Below are positions 9,303 through 18,437 of a stretch of DNA of 64,000 nt, piece after piece. The notes below the pieces were generated by a model. It saw only the letters and a program-made list of their open reading frames with translations, did not search any database and was not told where the DNA came from. Made by a program: the position numbers and the translations under genes. Numbering within the stretch: the stretch's first letter is position 1; each line of letters opens with the position of its first letter. Origin of the DNA: Gemmatimonadota bacterium (GTDB taxonomy: Bacteria; Gemmatimonadota; Gemmatimonadetes; Longimicrobiales; Gaopeijiaceae); the NCBI GenBank assembly GCA_022340865.1, contig JAJDNC010000103.1, positions 62,001 to 126,000 of the forward strand. The letters are read 5' to 3'.

Positions 9303-10034
9303 ATGCGGCTCTATGTGAACATCGACCATGTGGCCACCGTGAGGCAGGCACGCCGCACGGACGAGCCCGATCCGGTGCGCGCGGCTTTCCTGGCGGAGCT
9401 GGGTGGTGCCGACGGTATCACCGTGCACCTGCGGGAGGACCGGCGTCACATTCAGGACCGGGACGTCGAGCTGCTCATGCAGACCGTGCGCACCTGCGTG
9501 AACCTGGAGTTGGCCGCGGCCTCCGAGATCCTGGATCTGGCGTGCGCGTGGGCGCCCAAGCAGGCGACGCTGGTGCCGGAGAAGCGGCAGGAGATCACCA
9601 CCGAGGGTGGCCTGGACCTGTCCACGGAGGCGCAGCGCTCGAAGATCGCCCACGCCCTGGAGCGCCTCACGGACGCGGGCATCCGCACGTCGCTCTTCAT
9701 CGATCCGGACGAGACGACCATCAAGGCGTCGGTGGACCTGGGAGCCGACGCCGTGGAGCTGCACACCGGGGAGTACGCGAACGCCCGGGGTGAGGAACGG
9801 CGCGAGCGGCTCGCCCGGGTGCACGCGGGAGCTTCCCTGGCGCGCAAACTGAGCATCGACGTTCACGCCGGACACGGGCTCACCTACGAGAACGTCACTC
9901 CCGTGGCCGCGATCCCCGAGATCGAGGAGCTGAACATCGGGCACTCCATCATCTCCCGGGCGATGTTCACCGGCCTGGAGGGCGCCGTGCGGGAGATGGC
10001 GACGCTCATGCGGAGGGCGAGGAGCCCCCGTTGA
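9303..10034 (+). CDS. pdxJ: Pyridoxine 5'-phosphate synthase
   Basis: PdxJ condenses 1-deoxyxylulose 5-phosphate with 3-amino-2-oxopropyl phosphate to give pyridoxine 5'-phosphate, the last ring-closing step of the DXP-dependent vitamin B6 route. The 243-residue barrel has the family start [16 protein letters not shown], the [14 protein letters not shown] loop, [15 protein letters not shown], and the C-terminal GHGLTYENV and [10 protein letters not shown] phosphate-binding segments. ATG 9303 matches the usual N-terminus; GTG 9294 is an in-frame alternative overlapping the upstream stop. The stop overlaps the TTG of the following membrane protein gene. Confidence 0.96.
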   Translation: MRLYVNIDHVATVRQARRTDEPDPVRAAFLAELGGADGITVHLREDRRHIQDRDVELLMQTVRTCVNLELAAASEILDLACAWAPKQATLVPEKRQEITTEGGLDLSTEAQRSKIAHALERLTDAGIRTSLFIDPDETTIKASVDLGADAVELHTGEYANARGEERRERLARVHAGASLARKLSIDVHAGHGLTYENVTPVAAIPEIEELNIGHSIISRAMFTGLEGAVREMATLMRRARSPR

Positions 10035-11119
10035 GGAAGCACTGGGGCAAGTCGCTCGTCGGCCTCGGTGTCACCGTCGTTGCCCTCTGGTGGGCGCTCC
10101 GCGGTGAGGACCTGGGCAAGATCTGGCAACAGATGCGCCAGGGCGACATGTGGCTCCTCACCGCCGCCGTCGCCGTGGCTACCGCAGGGTTCGTGGTGCG
10201 TGCGATGCGGTGGAAGCTGCTCCTCGCACCCGTGAAGGCCGATACCGGGTTCAGGGCACGCTTCGCCGCGGTGGCCATCGGCTTCATGGGGAACAACGTG
10301 CTTCCCCTGCGCGCCGGCGAGTTCCTGCGCCCGTATGCGTTCAGCCGCATGGAGCCCGTCTCCGTGAGCGCCGCCTTCGGGTCGCTCGTGGTGGAGCGCT
10401 TCCTGGACAGCGTCGTGCTCGCGCTGCTTCTGGTGGTGCCGGCGCTCACGCCCGGCTTCCCGGCGGCGGGACTGCTGTCCAGTGACTTCGGGGCGATGAT
10501 CCTGCGGGGGACGCTGGCTCTCGTGCTCGTGTTCCTGCTGACTCTGGTGGCCATGGCGGTCTGGCCACAGGGCTTCGTGCGTCTGGCGGACCGTATGGCG
10601 TCCAGGCTGCTGCCACGGTCCCTGGCACGTCCCATGGTGGACGCCCTGACCGCGTTCCTGGATTCCGTCGCGTTGCTCCGTTCGCCTCGCCTCCTGGTCC
10701 TGTCCCTGATCTGGAGCCTCGGGCTGTGGCTCTTCCAGGGCCTCTCCTACTGGTTGGGGATGCTGGCCTTCGGCATTCACACCGGGGTCATCTCCGCCTG
10801 GTTCACTCAGGCCGTGGTGGCGTTCGGCGTGGCGGCCCCGTCGGCTCCGGGGTTCGTCGGCACCTTCCACGCGGCGGCCAAGTTCGCCCTCAGCGACGTG
10901 TACTCGGTGCCTCCGGCCAAGGCGTTGGCCTTCGCGTTCGGTTACTGGGCAGGGGGATGGTTTCCCATCACCCTGATCGGCCTGTACTACGCGTGGCGCC
11001 TCGGGCTCTCCTTCGGTGACGTAGGGGGGGCGGAGGAGCGGGTGGAGGCCAGCATTGAGCGCGAGCGCGAGGAGGATCCCGTGGCGGCTGCGCCCCCTGC
11101 GGAGAGGGGCGGACGGTGA
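10031..11119 (+). CDS. Lysylphosphatidylglycerol synthase TM-domain (UPF0104) flippase-like membrane protein
   Basis: This 362-residue polytopic inner-membrane protein belongs to the LPG_synthase_TM/UPF0104 group. The diagnostic segment is the [20 protein letters not shown] loop after the second and third membrane helices, followed by ERFLDS, and late in the protein the [15 protein letters not shown] segment. Around eight hydrophobic helices can be drawn. No aminoacyl-transferase domain is attached, so it resembles the stand-alone flippase-like members that move lipids or glycolipids. It starts with a TTG overlapping pdxJ and its stop overlaps ispE. The tail is highly charged and probably cytoplasmic. 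Confidence 0.85.
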   Translation: MRKHWGKSLVGLGVTVVALWWALRGEDLGKIWQQMRQGDMWLLTAAVAVATAGFVVRAMRWKLLLAPVKADTGFRARFAAVAIGFMGNNVLPLRAGEFLRPYAFSRMEPVSVSAAFGSLVVERFLDSVVLALLLVVPALTPGFPAAGLLSSDFGAMILRGTLALVLVFLLTLVAMAVWPQGFVRLADRMASRLLPRSLARPMVDALTAFLDSVALLRSPRLLVLSLIWSLGLWLFQGLSYWLGMLAFGIHTGVISAWFTQAVVAFGVAAPSAPGFVGTFHAAAKFALSDVYSVPPAKALAFAFGYWAGGWFPITLIGLYYAWRLGLSFGDVGGAEERVEASIEREREEDPVAAAPPAERGGR

Positions 11120-12039
11120 GTCCTCCGGGGTCGATCCGCTGCGGGCCCCCGGCGAAGGTCAACCTCTTCCTGCGGGTCCTGGGGGAGCGGTCCGACGGGT
11201 ACCACGAGATCGAGACGATCTTCCAGGCGGTGAGCCTCCACGACGACCTCGCCATGGACCTCGTCGCCGGCGGCGAGGTGGGCCTGGACGTGGTGGGGGC
11301 GGAGCTCGGCCCGCCGACGTCGAACCTGGCATACCTGGCGGCGCGGGCCGTGCTGGATGCCGCCGGGTCCGACATGGGCCTCCACGTGCGGCTGGAGAAG
11401 CGCATCCCCGCCGGGGCCGGGCTCGGGGGGGGCTCCTCCGACGCGGCGGCGGCCCTGAGGTGCGCCAACACACTTCTGGGTGACCCGCTGGAGGACGTGG
11501 AGCTGGCGGACATCGCCGGGGGGCTGGGCTCCGACGTGCCCTTCTTCCTGGGTGCCAGCACCCTGGCGCTGGGGAGGGGCCGCGGCGAAAGGGTGGAGGC
11601 GCTCCCGCCCCTTCCCGATGCCCATCTGGTGCTGGTTCTGCCTCCCGTCCACGTGGACACCGGTTGGGCGTACAGCGCTCTCGCGGAACGCCGCCTGGGG
11701 GGAGGAGAAGCTCCTCGCCCGGGCTCGCACAGGGATGTCCCGCGGACCTGGGGAGACGTCGCCGCCCTGGCGGTGAACGACTTCGAGGCGGTGGTGGCCT
11801 CCACGCACCGCGAGGTGGCGGCGTCGCTGGATGCGCTCCGAAATGGGGGCGCAACTCCGGCACTCCTGTCGGGGAGTGGGTCGGCGTGCTTCGGCGTCTT
11901 CGCCGACGCCGGAAGCGCGAAACGGGCTGCGGAGCTCCTGTCCCGGAGTCTTCCCTGGCCGTCTCTGGTCGCTCGCACTCTGGGCGACTGGCGACGAGCG
12001 GAGGGTGCCGTGCCGACCTCCGAGGCCCGGCGCCCTTGA
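11116..12039 (+). CDS. ispE: 4-diphosphocytidyl-2-C-methyl-D-erythritol kinase
   Basis: IspE is the GHMP kinase of the MEP isoprenoid pathway. The 307-residue protein has the expected N-terminal PPAKVNLFLRVLGERSDGYHE, the ATP-binding PAGAGLGGGSSDAAAAL and the C-terminal SGSGSACFGVF. Length is normal. The GTG start overlaps the preceding gene by 4 bases. With pdxJ two genes upstream, two DXP-consuming routes (MEP and B6) sit in one transcript; whether that reflects coordination is inference. The stop lies inside the -35 region of the tRNA-Gln promoter candidate. Confidence 0.95.
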   Translation: MSPPGSIRCGPPAKVNLFLRVLGERSDGYHEIETIFQAVSLHDDLAMDLVAGGEVGLDVVGAELGPPTSNLAYLAARAVLDAAGSDMGLHVRLEKRIPAGAGLGGGSSDAAAALRCANTLLGDPLEDVELADIAGGLGSDVPFFLGASTLALGRGRGERVEALPPLPDAHLVLVLPPVHVDTGWAYSALAERRLGGGEAPRPGSHRDVPRTWGDVAALAVNDFEAVVASTHREVAASLDALRNGGATPALLSGSGSACFGVFADAGSAKRAAELLSRSLPWPSLVARTLGDWRRAEGAVPTSEARRP

Positions 12040-12065
12040 ATCGGGTCCCCTGGACGGGGTAGGAT
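12036..12065 (+). promoter_or_regulatory. Candidate promoter of tRNA-Gln
   Basis: TTGAAT at 12036-12041 and TAGGAT at 12060-12065 are separated by 18 bases and lie 35 bases ahead of the tRNA. The -35 overlaps the ispE stop. The pattern matches the TTG / TAnnT promoters seen elsewhere in the window. Unverified by mapping. Confidence 0.45.
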
Positions 12066-12100
12066 GGTCACGCGCGCTGCGGGCATCCGCCCGCCATCGC

Positions 12101-12171
12101 TGGCCCGTCGTCTAATGGCAGGACACCGGTCTTTGGAACCGGCGGTGGTGGTTCGAATCCACCCGGGCCAA
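12101..12171 (+). tRNA. tRNA-Gln (anticodon TTG)
   Basis: A complete cloverleaf can be drawn. The acceptor arm TGGCCCG (12101-12107) pairs with CGGGCCA (12164-12170) with A at 12171 as discriminator. The anticodon stem is CCGGT/ACCGG around loop CTTTGGA (12131-12137), giving anticodon TTG at 12133-12135, which reads CAA/CAG. The T arm contains GGTTCGAATCC. The 3' CCA is not encoded, so it depends on the CCA-adding enzyme found upstream at 4186-5448. Confidence 0.96.
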
Positions 12172-12272
12172 TCCGACCAACTCCTCCGGTGACGGGGGAT
12201 TCGTCCCCGGCGGTGGTGTTTTGCGTCGGGTTTGGGTAGACTCGGCCAACGTCGCGACGTTGGCTCGCGTCG

Positions 12273-12301
12273 TTGACGCTTTCCCGCGTCCTTTCTAGCT
12301 T
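12273..12301 (+). promoter_or_regulatory. Candidate promoter of prs
   Basis: TTGACG at 12273-12278 and TAGCTT at 12296-12301 are spaced by exactly 17 bases, 63 bases ahead of the prs ATG. The -35 is near-canonical; the -10 is the TAGCTT form that recurs in this window. A short GGGGA/TCCCC hairpin with a TTCG tetraloop (12195-12208) sits upstream and may end the tRNA transcript. Confidence 0.6.
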
Positions 12302-12364
12302 TTCGGGCTTTCATGGGCGTGCATGACACCTGCTCGCCCACCCGGTGAGCTGCGGATCCGATCC

Positions 12365-13330
12365 ATGGACGACACCTATAGACGAGGACCCCTCCTCCTC
12401 TTGAGCGGGCGGGCGAATCGGCCTCTGGCCGAGGAGATCGGGGAGCGTATCGGCAAGTCCCCCGACGGCGTGACGCTCAGGAACTTCGCGGACGGCGAGA
12501 TCTTCGTGCGCATCGACCGCAACGCACGCGGCCGGGACGTCTTCATCGTTCAGTCCACGCCCGCGCCGGCGGACAACATGATGGAGCTCCTTCTGCTCAT
12601 CGACGCGGCGAAGCGCGCGTCGGCGGCCCGGGTCACGGCGGTGGTGCCGTACTTCGGCTATGGGCGGCAGGACCGGAAGGACCAGCCCAGGGTGTCCATC
12701 GGTGCCAAGCTCGTCGCCAACCTCATCGTGGCGGCCGGCGCGGACCGGGTGGTCTCCATCGACTTCCATCAGCACCAGATCCAGGGGTTCTTCGACATCC
12801 CCGTGGATCACCTCTACGCCGCGCCGGTTCTGACGAAGTACTTCAGGGACCTGGCCCTCGAGGATCTGGTGGTGGTAGCACCCGACGTGGGGTCGGCGAA
12901 GATGGCTCGAGGATTCGCGAAGCGACTGAGCGCCACCTTCGCCATCATCGACAAGCGGCGCCCCAAGGCGAACGTGGCCGAGGTGCTCAACGTCGTCGGC
13001 GAAGTGGACGGGAAGACGTGTCTTCTCGCCGACGACATGGTGGATACGGGAGGTACGCTGGCCAGCGCCGTGTGCGCCCTGAAGGACCGAGGTGCACGAG
13101 CGGTGTACGCATGCGCATCCCATCCCGTCCTTTCGGGTCGTGCGACGGAGATCCTCGCCGAAGCACCCCTGGAGGAGATGGTGGTCACGAACACCATCCA
13201 CGTTCCGGAGGAGCGCCGGTTCTCCAACCTGCGCATCCTCTCTGTGGCCGACCTTCTGGCCAAGGCCATCGACCATGTGCACTCCAACGAATCGGTAAGC
13301 CAGCTCTTCGAGATTCCGCCGGAGAGCTGA
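12365..13330 (+). CDS. prs: Ribose-phosphate pyrophosphokinase (PRPP synthetase)
   Basis: PRPP synthetase makes phosphoribosyl pyrophosphate for nucleotide, His and Trp synthesis. Visible signatures are LLLLSGRANRPLAEEI at the N-terminus, NFADGEIFVRI, the catalytic flexible loop RQDRKDQPRVSIGAKLVANL, the DFHQHQIQGFF metal region and the PRPP-binding loop LADDMVDTGGT. ATG 12365 gives about 321 residues with the usual short N-terminus; ATG 12323 in the same frame would add 14 residues. It is followed by rplY and pth, the same prs-rplY-pth order found in many bacteria. Confidence 0.96.
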   Translation: MDDTYRRGPLLLLSGRANRPLAEEIGERIGKSPDGVTLRNFADGEIFVRIDRNARGRDVFIVQSTPAPADNMMELLLLIDAAKRASAARVTAVVPYFGYGRQDRKDQPRVSIGAKLVANLIVAAGADRVVSIDFHQHQIQGFFDIPVDHLYAAPVLTKYFRDLALEDLVVVAPDVGSAKMARGFAKRLSATFAIIDKRRPKANVAEVLNVVGEVDGKTCLLADDMVDTGGTLASAVCALKDRGARAVYACASHPVLSGRATEILAEAPLEEMVVTNTIHVPEERRFSNLRILSVADLLAKAIDHVHSNESVSQLFEIPPES

Positions 13331-13399
13331 CGTCAGCAGACGGGCCCGGCGAAGGCCCCAATCGGTCCCCTGGACCCGAATGGCAGGAAACAGACGAAG

Positions 13400-14074
13400 A
13401 TGACCATGACGAAGAGCTTGACCGCCACGAAGCGCGAGGGCAGCGGTAAGGGTGCAGCGCGAAAGCTGCGGCGCAGTGGCCGCGTGCCCGCCGTCCTGTA
13501 CGGCAAGGACATGGAGCCCGTCCACCTGTCGGTGGACGCGAAGGAGGTGGAGCACCTCTTCCACGTGATCTCGGTGGAGAACACCGTCCTGGATCTCCGG
13601 ATCGACGGACAGAAGGGCTCCCATCAGATCCTCGTACGCGAGATCCAGTCCGAGCCGGACCGCCCCCAGACTCCCGTGCACATCGACTTCCTTCGCATCC
13701 AGAAGGACGTCGAGGTGGACGTCGAGATCCCCGTGAACCTGGTGGGTGTGCCGGTGGGTGTGCGCATGCATGGGGGCGTTCTTGAGCAGATCGTCCACGA
13801 GCTCCCCGTGCGGTGCCTGCCCTCGCTGATTCCCGAGTCCATCGACGTGGACGTGTCGGGGCTGGACCTCGACGACAGCATACATGTCTCGGACATGGGC
13901 GTGGTGGAGGGGGTCGAGGTGACCATCGACCCCACGCGCACGGTGTGCCTCGTAGCGGCCCCGCGTGTCGAGAAGGAGCCGGAGCCCGAGGAGGGCGAGG
14001 AGGCCGAGGCGGAGGAAGGCGCCGAGCCCGAGCGGGTCGGCGAGGAGGCCGAGGCCGACGCGGACGAGGACTGA
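13400..14074 (+). CDS. rplY: Ribosomal protein L25 (Ctc/TL5 type)
   Basis: This is the long form of L25 that binds 5S rRNA. The N-terminal L25 domain (residues ~1-95) includes REGSGKGAARKLRRSGRVPAVLYG and the HIDFLRI segment; the C-terminal TL5/Ctc beta domain follows (EIPVNLVG, SIHVSDM, CLVAAPR). The protein ends in a Glu/Ala-rich acidic tail of about 35 residues. Two in-frame ATGs, 13400 and 13406, compete; both give the same domains. It lies between prs and pth. Confidence 0.94.
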   Translation: MTMTKSLTATKREGSGKGAARKLRRSGRVPAVLYGKDMEPVHLSVDAKEVEHLFHVISVENTVLDLRIDGQKGSHQILVREIQSEPDRPQTPVHIDFLRIQKDVEVDVEIPVNLVGVPVGVRMHGGVLEQIVHELPVRCLPSLIPESIDVDVSGLDLDDSIHVSDMGVVEGVEVTIDPTRTVCLVAAPRVEKEPEPEEGEEAEAEEGAEPERVGEEAEADADED

Positions 14075-14098
14075 TCCTCCTGCCTTCGTGGAATCGAG

Positions 14099-14662
14099 GT
14101 GAAGGTCATCGTCGGGCTCGGCAATCCCGGGCCCGAGTACGACGCCACCCGGCACAACGTGGGGTGGTGGATGCTGGACAGGCTGGCGCACGATTGGCGT
14201 TTCGGAGCCTACAGGCGGGACGGCCCAGCGCTGAAGTCGATGGGGACGGTGGGCGAGCGTTCGGTTTTGCTCGTGAAGCCCATCACCTACATGAACCGGA
14301 GTGGGCTGGCGCTCCGATTTCTTCAGGAGTTGGACGAATTCGATCCGGCGCAGGATCTGCTGGTGGTGGTGGACGATGCCGCGCTCGACATCGGGCGGAT
14401 ACGCTTCCGTCCGAAGGGAAGCCCGGGCGGTCACAATGGACTCAAGTCCGTATCCGGCATGCTGCGCTCCGACGAATACCCCCGCCTGAGGATCGGTGTG
14501 GGGAGGACACCGGAAGGGATGGACCTCGCCGAATGGGTTCTCTCGCCGATGCCCGAAGGGGACGAGGACGTGGTGGTGGGGCTCCTCCCGGAGCTCACGC
14601 GAGCCGTCGAGATCTGGCTCGCGGAGGGCACGGAGGCTGCCATGAACCGTTTCAATCGTTAG
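14099..14662 (+). CDS. pth: Peptidyl-tRNA hydrolase
   Basis: Pth recycles peptidyl-tRNA released from the ribosome. The 187-residue protein opens with IVGLGNPGPEYDATRHNVGW, which carries the catalytic His (RHNVG), and has KPITYMNRSG, DDAALDIGRIR and GSPGGHNGLKS, all family signatures. The GTG start at 14099 follows rplY by 24 bases with GGAATCGAG upstream. Length and motif spacing are normal. Confidence 0.96.
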   Translation: MKVIVGLGNPGPEYDATRHNVGWWMLDRLAHDWRFGAYRRDGPALKSMGTVGERSVLLVKPITYMNRSGLALRFLQELDEFDPAQDLLVVVDDAALDIGRIRFRPKGSPGGHNGLKSVSGMLRSDEYPRLRIGVGRTPEGMDLAEWVLSPMPEGDEDVVVGLLPELTRAVEIWLAEGTEAAMNRFNR

Positions 14663-14731
14663 CGGCCACGAGTCGACGAGAGTCGGGCCGCTAGGGCACT
14701 GGCTAACGACGAACAGAGGGTGATCGATCCT

Positions 14732-16867
14732 ATGACCGACCTCGTCGGATTGACCGATTGGGCGTGGGTACTGGGTCTCTTGGGCCTGGTGACCGCAGCC
14801 TTCATATACGTGTACGTCAAGAGACAAGACGCCGGCACCGAAGGCATGATGGAGCTCAGCGAGCAGATCCATGCCGGTGCCATGGCGTTTCTGAAGCGCG
14901 AGTACTCGGTGATCGCGCTCTTCGTGGTGGTGGTGGCCATCCTGCTCTACCTGGCCATCGGCACCGTTCCCGCCATCGCGTACGTCGCCGGCGCGCTCTG
15001 CTCCATGTTCGCGGGCTTCTTCGGCATGAAGGCCGCCACCCGGGCCAACGTGCGCACCTCGGCCGCGGCGAACCAGGAGGGCCCCGGAAAGGCGCTCCGC
15101 GTCGCCTTCTTCGGCGGCTCTGTCATGGGCCTCGCCGTCGGCGCGCTGGGCCTCGTCGGGCTGGGGGCCCTGTACGCCCTCTTCGCCGCGGGCGCGGTGC
15201 CGGGGACGGGTGAGTTCAGGACCTTCTCCGAGATCGTCTCCGGCTACGCCATGGGGGCGAGCTCCATCGCGCTCTTCGCCCGCGTGGGCGGCGGCATCTA
15301 CACCAAGGCCGCCGACGTCGGCGCCGACCTGGTGGGTAAGGTGGAGGCGGGCATCCCCGAGGACGACCCCCGCAACCCGGCCACCATCGCCGACAACGTG
15401 GGCGACAATGTGGGCGACATCGCCGGGATGGGCGCCGACATCTTCGAGTCGTACGTCGGCTCCATCGTCGCCACCCTCGCCATCGGCGCCACGGCTCCCG
15501 CGCTGGCACAACATCGGGTGGCGGCGGTGGCGCTTCCCCTGCTGGCGGTGATGGTCGGCCTGGTGATGTCGGTCATCGGTATCGGCATGATGAAGGTCCT
15601 GGAGCGGACCAACCCCGCCGCGGCGCTGCGCAACGTGACGTTCATCGCCGCCGCGCTCTTCCTGGCTATCATGTACTTCATCGTGCAAGCCATGGGAATC
15701 ACGTTCACGGATCCCACCGCCGGTGCGCGGGTCTTCCCGACCTACGGCCCCTGGGTCGCCATCGTGGCGGGTACGCTGGTGGGGATCGCCATCGGCCTGG
15801 CCACCGAGTACTACACCGGGGCCGCGCCCATCCGGAGGATCGCCGACGCCAGCCAGACCGGCGCGGCGACGAACATCATCAGCGGCCTGGCCGTGGGCAT
15901 GCAGTCCACCGCGATCCCGGTTCTCCTCATCTGCGTGGCCATCTGGGTCTCGTACCACTTCGCCGGGCTGTACGGCATCGGCATCGCCGCCGTGGGGATG
16001 CTCGCCACGGTGGGCGTCACCATGTCCGTGGACGCCTACGGGCCCATCGCCGACAACGCGGGCGGCATCGCCGAGATGAGCCATCTGGGTCCCGAGACCC
16101 GGAGGATCACCGACACCCTGGACGCCCAGGGCAACACCACTGCCGCCATCGGCAAGGGCTTCGCCATCGGGTCCGCGGCCCTCACCGCCCTGGCCCTCTT
16201 CAGCGCCTACTCCTCGAACGTCGGGTTGCGCGTGACGGGCATCGACCTCGTCGACCCGGAGGTGGTGATCGGCCTCTTCATCGGGGGCATCCTGCCGTTC
16301 TTCATCTCGTCGCTGACGATGACGGCCGTGGGCAAGGCCGCGCAGGGGATGGTGGACGAGGTGCGCCGCCAGTTCCGGGAGATCACGGGGATCATGGAGG
16401 GCACCGCGAAGCCGGACTCGGCGCGGTGCGTGGACATCTCCACCCGGGCGGCGCTCCGGGAGATGATCCTCCCGGGGATCACGGCCATCGCGGCGCCGGT
16501 GCTGGTGGGCCGGTTCATCGGCGTCGAGGCCCTGGGCGGGCTTCTGGCCGGTGCCACGGTGACCGGCGTGCTCATGGCCCTCTTCATGGCGAACGCCGGG
16601 GGCGCGTGGGACAACGCGAAGAAGTTCATCGAGGCCGGCGCCTACGGCGGCAAGGGGTCCGAGCCGCACAAGGCGGCGGTGGTGGGGGATACGGTGGGCG
16701 ATCCCTTCAAGGACACGTCGGGACCCTCGCTCAACATCCTCATCAAGCTGATGAGCGTGGTCTCCCTGGTGCTCTCGCCGTGGTTCGTGCGCGTGTACCA
16801 CATCCAGGTGACCGAGCCCACCGCGCTCCACTGGGTGGAGCACCTCGTCCACGGACTCTTCGGGTGA
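14732..16867 (+). CDS. hppA: Membrane-bound cation-translocating pyrophosphatase (K+-dependent type)
   Basis: This ~711-residue inner-membrane pyrophosphatase couples PPi hydrolysis to ion pumping across the cytoplasmic membrane. About 16 hydrophobic helices can be drawn. The active-site motifs are [30 protein letters not shown], and near the C-terminus [11 protein letters not shown] and [25 protein letters not shown] at residues 467-476 has Ala471 and Gly474, the K+-stimulated signature; K+-independent proton pumps have Lys at the first of these. The Glu in IFESYVG on the sixth helix is placed as in Na+-pumping members, so Na+ or H+ transport cannot be fixed by eye. ATG 14732 has AGAGGG upstream; GTG 14720 is an alternative. 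Confidence 0.95.
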   Translation: MTDLVGLTDWAWVLGLLGLVTAAFIYVYVKRQDAGTEGMMELSEQIHAGAMAFLKREYSVIALFVVVVAILLYLAIGTVPAIAYVAGALCSMFAGFFGMKAATRANVRTSAAANQEGPGKALRVAFFGGSVMGLAVGALGLVGLGALYALFAAGAVPGTGEFRTFSEIVSGYAMGASSIALFARVGGGIYTKAADVGADLVGKVEAGIPEDDPRNPATIADNVGDNVGDIAGMGADIFESYVGSIVATLAIGATAPALAQHRVAAVALPLLAVMVGLVMSVIGIGMMKVLERTNPAAALRNVTFIAAALFLAIMYFIVQAMGITFTDPTAGARVFPTYGPWVAIVAGTLVGIAIGLATEYYTGAAPIRRIADASQTGAATNIISGLAVGMQSTAIPVLLICVAIWVSYHFAGLYGIGIAAVGMLATVGVTMSVDAYGPIADNAGGIAEMSHLGPETRRITDTLDAQGNTTAAIGKGFAIGSAALTALALFSAYSSNVGLRVTGIDLVDPEVVIGLFIGGILPFFISSLTMTAVGKAAQGMVDEVRRQFREITGIMEGTAKPDSARCVDISTRAALREMILPGITAIAAPVLVGRFIGVEALGGLLAGATVTGVLMALFMANAGGAWDNAKKFIEAGAYGGKGSEPHKAAVVGDTVGDPFKDTSGPSLNILIKLMSVVSLVLSPWFVRVYHIQVTEPTALHWVEHLVHGLFG

Positions 16868-16894
16868 GCCTCATCCACCCGGAAACGTGATGAC

Positions 16895-16926
16895 ACGGGG
16901 CCGGACCCGCTCGGGTCCGGTCCCGT
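16895..16926 (+). terminator. Strong hairpin after hppA
   Basis: A 14-bp stem (one G-U) formed by 16895-16908 and 16913-16926 with loop GCTC, followed by CTTGCT. It begins 28 bases after the hppA stop and separates it from the M20 gene. The T-tract is weak, so termination is inferred from the stem alone. Confidence 0.65.
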
Positions 16927-16994
16927 CTTGCTCCGGGGGGGACGACGCTGAGGCGAGGACGAGAGGGCGAAACGGCGAGAAGGAGGAAGCGGCG

Positions 16995-18197
16995 ATGGCC
17001 AAGGAACCGACGTTCGAGAACGCGCTGGCATTCGCGTCCGACCTGATTCGTATCCCTGGTCTGCCCGGTGCCGAGGGCGAGGTCGCCCGGCGGGTGCGAG
17101 AGGAGATGGAGGCTCTCGACCTGGACGACGTCCGCGTCGACGCCACCGGCAACGTCATCGGGATCGCCCGGGGCAGGGGGGACGCACCGTCGGTCTTGCT
17201 GAACTGCCACCTCGACGTGGTGGCCGAGGGCGACCCCGACGCGTGGGAGATCCCTCCGTTCTCGGGTGTCGTGAAGGACGGCTTCCTCCACGGGCGCGGC
17301 GCCATGGACATCAAGGGCCAGCTGGCCCTCCAGACCTATGCGGTGGCCGCGCTCAAGGGGAAGGCACCCGGGGACGTCATCGCGGCACATACCGTGATGG
17401 AGGAACGGGGCGGCCTCGGGATGAAGCTCCTCCTCGAGTCGGGCTTGAGGCCCGGAGCGGTGGTCATCGGCGAGGCCACACGCGGCGATGTGTGCATCGG
17501 GCACCGCGGTCGTGCGGAGGTGGAGGTCGTGATCTCCGGGCTGGCCGGCCACGCCAGCGCGCCGGACCGGGCCCACAACGCCCTGGATCTCCTCGGGGAT
17601 GTGTTGGCGGCGACGCGGGAGCTCGCCGGAGCGCTTCCCGAGGACCCGGTGCTGGGCCGATCCACCGCGGTCGCCACCTCGGTGGACGTGCTCCCGAGCA
17701 GCCGGAACGTGATTCCCGACATGGTGGTGGTGACGTTGGACTGGCGGATCCTGCCGGAGGACGACGACGAGGTCCTGCTGGAGCGGATGCGCACGGCCCT
17801 CGCCCTGTGCCTGCCGACGGTGCCGGACGGCTTCGGCGTGGAGGTACGCATGGCGGCCGAGGCCCAGCGCACCTACACCGGTCTGGAGGTGGAGCGAAAC
17901 ATGTTCAGCCCGGGCTTCCTCATGGAAGCGGACCACCCCATGGTCACCGCTGCGGCCCGGGCGGTGGGAAGACGGGACGCCCCCGTGGCTCCGGCGACGG
18001 TGCGACCGTGGACGTTCGCCACCGATGGGGGGTGGACCTGCGGCGTGTTCGGGATTCCCACCCTGGGCTTCGGCCCCGGAGAGGAGCGCTACGCGCACAC
18101 CAACCGGGAGCGCCTGGACGTGGAGGAGGCCGCCTGGGCCTTCTCCCGTCATGGCCCGCTCATCCTGGCCATGCAGGAGGCGTTGGCGGCTCGCTGA
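16995..18197 (+). CDS. M20-family metallopeptidase (ArgE/DapE/CPG2-like)
   Basis: This is a ~400-residue di-zinc amidohydrolase of peptidase family M20. Metal and catalytic residues are visible: His72 and Asp74 in CHLDVV, Asp105 in GRGAMDIKG, the Glu136-Glu137 pair in MEERGG, a further Glu in VIGEAT and the last His in YAHTNRERL. The dimerisation domain is inserted with [12 protein letters not shown]. Substrate could be N-acetylornithine, N-acetyl-lysine, succinyl-DAP or a peptide; ATDGGWT near the end does not decide it. ATG 16995 sits behind AAGGAGGAAG. The gene stands alone between two unrelated transcription units. Confidence 0.87.
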   Translation: MAKEPTFENALAFASDLIRIPGLPGAEGEVARRVREEMEALDLDDVRVDATGNVIGIARGRGDAPSVLLNCHLDVVAEGDPDAWEIPPFSGVVKDGFLHGRGAMDIKGQLALQTYAVAALKGKAPGDVIAAHTVMEERGGLGMKLLLESGLRPGAVVIGEATRGDVCIGHRGRAEVEVVISGLAGHASAPDRAHNALDLLGDVLAATRELAGALPEDPVLGRSTAVATSVDVLPSSRNVIPDMVVVTLDWRILPEDDDEVLLERMRTALALCLPTVPDGFGVEVRMAAEAQRTYTGLEVERNMFSPGFLMEADHPMVTAAARAVGRRDAPVAPATVRPWTFATDGGWTCGVFGIPTLGFGPGEERYAHTNRERLDVEEAAWAFSRHGPLILAMQEALAAR

Positions 18198-18324
18198 AGG
18201 GAGAGCCGCCGTGCGGGCGGAGCCGTTGGCGGGGCCCCGCCCGTCCCGGCCGAAGGCGCGGAGACCGAGACGTCGAGCCACCCACGCGCGGAGGCCCCGG
18301 GTACCGGGCGGCGGCCCGCTGCGC

Positions 18325-18339
18325 TAGCTTACATAGCTT
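18325..18339 (+). promoter_or_regulatory. Doubled TAGCTT (-10-like) ahead of the S6-S18 gene
   Basis: TAGCTT occurs at 18325-18330 and again at 18334-18339, about 100 bases upstream of the ribosomal protein start. It matches the -10 form seen at other operons here, but no TTG-type -35 lies 16-18 bases upstream of either copy. Possible extended or factor-dependent promoter. Confidence 0.35.
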
Positions 18340-18437
18340 GACAAGTCATCCCGCTCCGCCTCGGCCGCCTTGCCGCAACGTTCGGCGAGCCGTTCCGGTG
18401 GGGCCCGTGTGAACCCGACGGACCGAGGGAACGAAGC

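Noticed and set aside
12311..16852. A 1513-codon minus-strand open frame opposite prs, rplY, pth and hppA
   Set aside because: Same cause: a shadow of well-supported plus-strand genes, with a His/Asp/Gly-rich translation and no recognisable motif.
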